NCBI GenBank assembly: GCA_016165875.1
Contig: JABBOT010000005.1
Span: 4,807,186-4,871,185 of the forward strand
From: Acanthopleura granulata
Lineage: Eukaryota; Mollusca; Polyplacophora; Chitonida; Chitonidae
DNA: 64,000 nt
Direction: 5' to 3'
The position numbers were made by a program, and so were the translations under genes. Positions 63,801-64,000 of the stretch are shown one piece after another; positions within the stretch are counted from its first letter, which is position 1, and every line of letters starts with the position of its first letter. Under the pieces are notes generated by a model. It was given only the letters and a program-made list of their open reading frames with translations, had not been told where the DNA came from and did no database searches.

Positions 63801-63972
63801 GGTCATAACCTGTGTGAGTGTGATGATGACAACTTACCTGAGGAGGCAGCATGGAGGTGGAGAAACTATCCACACAGACACAGCCTTGTAGGCCACAGCG
63901 GTCATAACCAGTGTGCGTGTAATGATGACAACTTACCTGAGGAGGCAGCATGGAGGTGGGGAAACTATCCAC
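36759..63972 (-). CDS. FOCAD: Focadhesin-like gene (FOCAD), 3' part, 22 internal/terminal exons plus one at the edge
   Basis: Exons on the minus strand join in consistent phase from 62842 down to a TAG at 36759 (individual entries below). Coding length is 2998 nt, or 2997 once an apparent extra base at 42420-42423 is discounted: about 998 residues, the C-terminal half of a protein known to be about 1800 residues in vertebrates. Residues such as [53 protein letters not shown] and [13 protein letters not shown] fit my recollection of the focadhesin C-terminal domain: alpha-helical repeat-like, hydrophobic. Vertebrate FOCAD is a focal-adhesion and SKI-complex-associated protein; the role here is by homology only. 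Introns hold SINEs, several tandem arrays and a complete antisense gene. Not confirmed by alignment. Confidence 0.7.
36901..36976 (-). CDS. FOCAD: FOCAD-like exon F21
   Basis: [20 protein letters not shown], then KQHCI. Donor GTAGGT; phase 0 in, phase 1 out. Confidence 0.75.
37140..37414 (-). mobile_element. Full-length SINE, minus orientation
   Basis: The head at the right end gives (minus) cgtggctcagttggttagcg; the tail at 37140 has ttggtgttttacatagtac. Short duplication agatgaa on both sides (37133-37139 and 37415-37421). In the intron between F21 and F20. Confidence 0.85.
37650..37859 (-). CDS. FOCAD: FOCAD-like exon F20
   Basis: 70 codons in phase 0, starting [20 protein letters not shown] and ending [11 protein letters not shown]. 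Donor GTAAAG. Confidence 0.75.
38287..38470 (-). CDS. FOCAD: FOCAD-like exon F19
   Basis: Begins by completing a Cys codon, then [20 protein letters not shown]; ends NAEQALPQ. Acceptor cttttttgcag, donor GTGCCT (weak but phase-correct). Confidence 0.75.
38703..38765 (-). mobile_element. SINE head fragment
   Basis: Only the tRNA-like head remains: ggctcctgggtcattgtgtt and ggcgcactaactacctacag, as in the full-length copy at 37414. Confidence 0.7.
38921..39120 (-). CDS. FOCAD: FOCAD-like exon F18
   Basis: [20 protein letters not shown], then a segment ending DATMNNPQ. Phase 0 in, phase 2 out. Donor GTAAAG. Confidence 0.8.
39480..39537. repeat. A-rich simple repeat
   Basis: About 50 bp of adenine with scattered c and t (aacaacaacaaaaaaaaa). 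Confidence 0.9.
39655..39775. repeat. Tandem repeat with GACA motif, ~50-60 bp period
   Basis: The block cggaaaatgttaacatacac followed by tgaacaaacagatagacaga occurs twice, with a third diverged copy to the left. In the intron between F18 and F17. Confidence 0.85.
40258..40512 (-). CDS. FOCAD: FOCAD-like exon F17
   Basis: 85 codons in phase 0. [20 protein letters not shown] at the start, [11 protein letters not shown] at the end. Acceptor tatacaaacag, donor GTAAGA. Confidence 0.8.
40895..41010 (-). CDS. FOCAD: FOCAD-like exon F16
   Basis: Begins [20 protein letters not shown] after acceptor ctgtttgtag and ends [10 protein letters not shown] before GTGAGT. It joins F15 in frame only if one extra base in F15 is discounted. 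Its acceptor end is repeated upstream (next entry). Confidence 0.8.
41011..41330 (-). repeat. Degenerate tandem copies of the acceptor end of exon F16
   Basis: On the minus strand, four to five copies of the F16 start (tgccttagactggc and gcaatgttgcctg) with part of its acceptor lie upstream at plus positions ~41043, 41105, 41172, 41232 and 41308, spaced about 60-76 bp. Copies near 41136 and 41198 keep a ctgtttgtag acceptor; the first copy has lost it. Confidence 0.85.
42045..42307 (+). mobile_element. Full-length SINE with 13-bp target-site duplication
   Basis: Flanked by atctaatatcata (42032-42044) and atctaatatcgta (42308-42320). Starts ggaggcctccgttgctcaat, has core ataatgctggccgccatcat and ends in aaataaataaat. 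It ends just 22 bp from the donor side of exon F15. Confidence 0.95.
42330..42456 (-). CDS. FOCAD: FOCAD-like exon F15 with apparent 1-nt frameshift
   Basis: Starts in frame from F14 as [11 protein letters not shown]. At plus 42420-42423 there is a run of four A. With four, the frame continues as FLVLIAGK and leaves phase 2, which hits a stop in F16. With three, it reads [18 protein letters not shown] and leaves phase 1, exactly what F16 needs. An extra base here is therefore either a sequencing or assembly error or a true disabling mutation. Acceptor ttttttaag, donor GTAAGG. Confidence 0.75.
43381..43461 (-). CDS. FOCAD: FOCAD-like exon F14
   Basis: [20 protein letters not shown], then LEAGKQ. 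Phase 1 in, phase 1 out. Donor GTATAG. Confidence 0.75.
43730..43817 (-). mobile_element. SINE body fragment
   Basis: Contains atggtgggaggaaaccgggc and gcaggttgctggcagacctt from the family core. Head and tail are missing. Confidence 0.75.
44050..44175. repeat. 33-bp tandem repeat, ~4 copies
   Basis: tcacctgtctggctgcctat followed by atgagcccaaa or atgaacccaa, four copies. In the intron between F14 and F13; unlike the junction arrays it does not match a neighbouring exon. Confidence 0.9.
44537..44708 (-). CDS. FOCAD: FOCAD-like exon F13
   Basis: [20 protein letters not shown], with [17 protein letters not shown] further on. Acceptor attattttcag, donor GTAACA. Phase 0 in, phase 1 out. Confidence 0.8.
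45217..45935. repeat. 59-bp tandem array with 74-bp variants
   Basis: About 12 copies of a unit containing attcttccatcaggatgctg, ttatgtagtccgcctccgta and agacgtcggaaattcgtcc. Some copies carry an extra 15 bp (ttatgtaagatgctg), and 59- and 74-bp forms alternate near 45530-45800, a higher-order pattern. Intron between F13 and F12. No match to either exon. Confidence 0.95.
46444..46521 (-). CDS. FOCAD: FOCAD-like exon F12
   Basis: 26 codons in phase 0: [20 protein letters not shown], then EQPWTQ. Donor GTGAGG. Confidence 0.8.
46957..47079 (-). CDS. FOCAD: FOCAD-like exon F11
   Basis: 41 codons: [20 protein letters not shown] at the start, [11 protein letters not shown] at the end. Strong acceptor ttttttttcag. 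Confidence 0.8.
47562..47681 (-). CDS. FOCAD: FOCAD-like exon F10
   Basis: 40 codons: [20 protein letters not shown] at the start, [10 protein letters not shown] at the end. Donor GTGGAG. Confidence 0.75.
48079..48223 (-). CDS. FOCAD: FOCAD-like exon F9
   Basis: [20 protein letters not shown] at the start, [11 protein letters not shown] at the end. Donor GTGAGA. The Gly-Leu-Gly pattern recurs in F7 and is typical of this protein's helical repeats. Confidence 0.8.
48870..48940 (-). CDS. FOCAD: FOCAD-like exon F8
   Basis: [20 protein letters not shown], then ADH. Acceptor cttcactcag, donor GTGGGA. Phase 2 out. Confidence 0.75.
49270..49527 (-). CDS. FOCAD: FOCAD-like exon F7
   Basis: 86 codons in phase 0: [20 protein letters not shown] at the start; [20 protein letters not shown] near the end. 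One of the most recognisable parts of the protein. Confidence 0.85.
49842..50061 (-). CDS. FOCAD: FOCAD-like exon F6
   Basis: [20 protein letters not shown] at the start, GQLLGMCQQ at the end. Donor GTAGGA. Phase 2 in, phase 0 out. Confidence 0.85.
50263..50304 (-). CDS. FOCAD: FOCAD-like micro-exon F5 (42 bp)
   Basis: [13 protein letters not shown], completing a Trp with F4. Acceptor tctttcag, donor GTATGG. Too short to find without phase continuity, which is exact on both sides. Confidence 0.75.
50305..52123. other. Intron between F5 and F4
   Basis: No supported feature apart from a degraded minus-strand SINE tail at ~51720-51800 (ttgtttgatgtcatactcaa). Confidence 0.5.
52124..52212 (-). 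CDS. FOCAD: FOCAD-like exon F4
   Basis: [20 protein letters not shown], then LDKKKSAWL. Acceptor atgtaatttcag, donor GTAATG. The intron 5' of this exon (52213-60305) contains the whole antisense fibrinogen-related gene. Confidence 0.75.
52857..53418 (+). CDS. FREP exon 1 (signal peptide and coiled coil)
   Basis: Start ATG 52857 chosen because the hydrophobic leader follows directly. Donor gtatgc. Ends RLQQKLQ plus one base. Confidence 0.85.
52857..59518 (+). CDS. Fibrinogen-related (FREP/ficolin-like) secreted protein, four exons
   Basis: Exons 52857-53418, 53970-54108, 58497-58607 and 59077-59518 join in frame to 417 residues. Residues 1-20 ([20 protein letters not shown]) look like a signal peptide. 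Residues 54-66 hold three SQQP repeats coded by 12-bp tandem repeats, and 95-187 form a charged heptad-like coiled coil for oligomerisation. The fibrinogen domain follows: [61 protein letters not shown] and a C-terminal [10 protein letters not shown]. No Ig domain, so it is of the coiled-coil plus fibrinogen type. Family members bind carbohydrates or microbes and act in innate immunity; ligand here unknown. The C-terminal region has a stretch [11 protein letters not shown] where many relatives have a shorter loop. It lies antisense in a FOCAD-like intron. Confidence 0.9.
53970..54108 (+). CDS. FREP exon 2 (start of fibrinogen domain)
   Basis: Acceptor gacctctccag, donor gtaagt. [20 protein letters not shown] with the first domain cysteines. 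Confidence 0.9.
54608..58250 (+). mobile_element. Degraded DIRS-like tyrosine-recombinase retrotransposon
   Basis: Inverted terminal repeats: gccgaaaagtagtccctcct near 54671-54690 and its complement near 58100, with flanking homology 54608-54737 versus 58068-58190. A second inverted pair (57885-57975 / 58163-58245) resembles an internal complementary region. Coding remains in order: gag-like (55065-55544), reverse transcriptase N-terminus ([18 protein letters not shown], 55990-56070), RNase H end ([17 protein letters not shown] and [20 protein letters not shown], 56414-56704) and tyrosine recombinase ([19 protein letters not shown], about 57385; AHSFRGAS, about 57740). Several frameshifts and stops, and the central reverse transcriptase with the YxDD site is missing, so it cannot move itself. 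It sits in FREP intron 2. Confidence 0.85.
58497..58607 (+). CDS. FREP exon 3
   Basis: Acceptor actatacag, donor gtaaag. [20 protein letters not shown], then [16 protein letters not shown], the conserved core of fibrinogen domains. Confidence 0.9.
59077..59518 (+). CDS. FREP exon 4 (terminal)
   Basis: Acceptor ttatcttccag; 146 residues to [23 protein letters not shown] near the start, [18 protein letters not shown] in the middle. Confidence 0.9.
59519..60188 (+). other. FREP 3' region with repeated poly(A) signals
   Basis: Three near-identical ~21-bp copies around gaataaacaaaaaatatgtgg (59738-59803) give three AATAAA hexamers. Another lies at ~59871. Otherwise no feature. Confidence 0.6.
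60189..60265 (+). mobile_element. SINE 3' fragment
   Basis: ggcgctgtcgtataagtgaa, then gtacagcatgaaacaccaat; tail and core only. Confidence 0.75.
60306..60398 (-). CDS. FOCAD: FOCAD-like exon F3
   Basis: 31 codons in phase 0: [20 protein letters not shown], then [11 protein letters not shown]. Acceptor gtttttctgcag, donor GTACAT. Confidence 0.8.
60782..60903 (-). CDS. FOCAD: FOCAD-like exon F2
   Basis: [20 protein letters not shown] at the start, [11 protein letters not shown] at the end. Acceptor tttcctgtgcag, donor GTAGGT. Phase 1 in, phase 0 out. Confidence 0.8.
61030..61400. repeat. Dispersed repeat with AAGGTCAAGGTCACTGAAAA core, ~2 units
   Basis: Contains aaaaggtcaaggtcactgaa, aagtttggtgaacttgagct and tacaagccttttataaaa twice. 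A shorter copy lies at ~43260-43310. Repeats with this motif are widespread in molluscan genomes. Confidence 0.7.
62050..62697 (-). repeat. Degenerate tandem copies of the 3' end and donor of exon F1
   Basis: Measured at the gtcagtagtc motif, copies lie at 62642, 62570, 62478, 62399 and 62318, with decayed ones near 62229, 62156 and 62098; the exon itself has it at 62724. Spacing is about 70-92 bp. On the minus strand each copy repeats the end of F1 (tgtgtgttacataagactac then ctgcagtactcaatg) followed by gtaaaa-like donors. Similarity falls with distance from the exon. Confidence 0.9.
62698..62842 (-). CDS. FOCAD: FOCAD-like exon F1
   Basis: [20 protein letters not shown] at the start, [11 protein letters not shown] at the end plus one base. 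Acceptor gatttcag, donor GTAAAG. Phase 0 in, phase 1 out. Confidence 0.8.
63219..63341 (-). mobile_element. SINE 3' half, minus orientation
   Basis: cgtgttttacgccatactca, gcggccagcattgtggtgtg and gcaggttacctgcagacctt; head missing. Confidence 0.8.
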
Positions 63973-64000
63973 ACAGACACAGCCTTGTAGGCCACACCAG
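63637..64000 (-). repeat. FOCAD: 99-bp tandem copies of an exon end plus donor at the right edge (exon F0)
   Basis: Copies begin at 63637, 63733, 63832 and 63931 on plus; exact spacing is 99 between the last three and 96 at the first. On the minus strand each reads [20 protein letters not shown] and then GTAAGT (GTAAGC in the first), so each carries a usable donor in the phase that F1 needs. The 99-bp period is in frame and has no stop, so up to 162 codons stay open. Cut by the window end, so the true exon start is not seen. Confidence 0.8.

Overview
This is eukaryotic nuclear DNA. Genes are split by GT-AG introns, and the intergenic and intronic DNA is full of SINEs, MITE-like elements, minisatellites and retroelement pieces. 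The SINE tails (gcgtaaaacaccaatcaaataaataaa type, and a second type containing gatatggctggaatattg), the fibrinogen-related protein gene and the DIRS-like element suggest a lophotrochozoan, most likely a mollusc. No species can be named from sequence alone.

Layout. (1) 1-16.7 kb: three tandem copies of a ~6.3-6.7 kb unit. Copy A (1-6708) carries a broken protein-kinase exon, copy B (6709-12962) an intact one (11318-12550, minus), and copy C (12963-~16690) stops before the kinase part. Copy A also holds a 5'-truncated LINE. (2) 16.7-20.5 kb: SINE-bearing DNA with no convincing gene. (3) 20.5-31.4 kb, plus: the last six exons of an unrecognised gene, all joined in consistent phase. Its introns hold a 44-bp minisatellite and a 757-bp foldback element. 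(4) 31.4-36.8 kb: the interval between two convergent genes, with MITE-like hairpins. (5) 36.8-64 kb, minus: the 3' part of a focadhesin-like (FOCAD) gene, 22 exons coding for about 998 residues and running off the right edge. (6) 52.9-59.5 kb, plus: a four-exon fibrinogen-related protein gene, antisense inside one FOCAD intron and itself carrying a degraded DIRS-like retrotransposon in its second intron.

The most unusual signal is a recurring architecture. At six exon/intron junctions in the two long genes, the intron next to the exon is built from tandem, decaying copies of that same splice junction (exon end plus donor, or acceptor plus exon start). Three acceptor copies before the exon at 20533 are in frame and open. 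The copies at the right edge repeat every 99 bp, also in frame. I know of no named class for this and treat it as the main candidate for a previously undescribed feature.

Other points of note are a 44-bp perfect foldback that looks like a template-switch insertion, a single-base frameshift in one FOCAD exon, and a 39-bp SINE insertion with target-site duplications. All protein names rest on motif recognition by eye; no database search was run.
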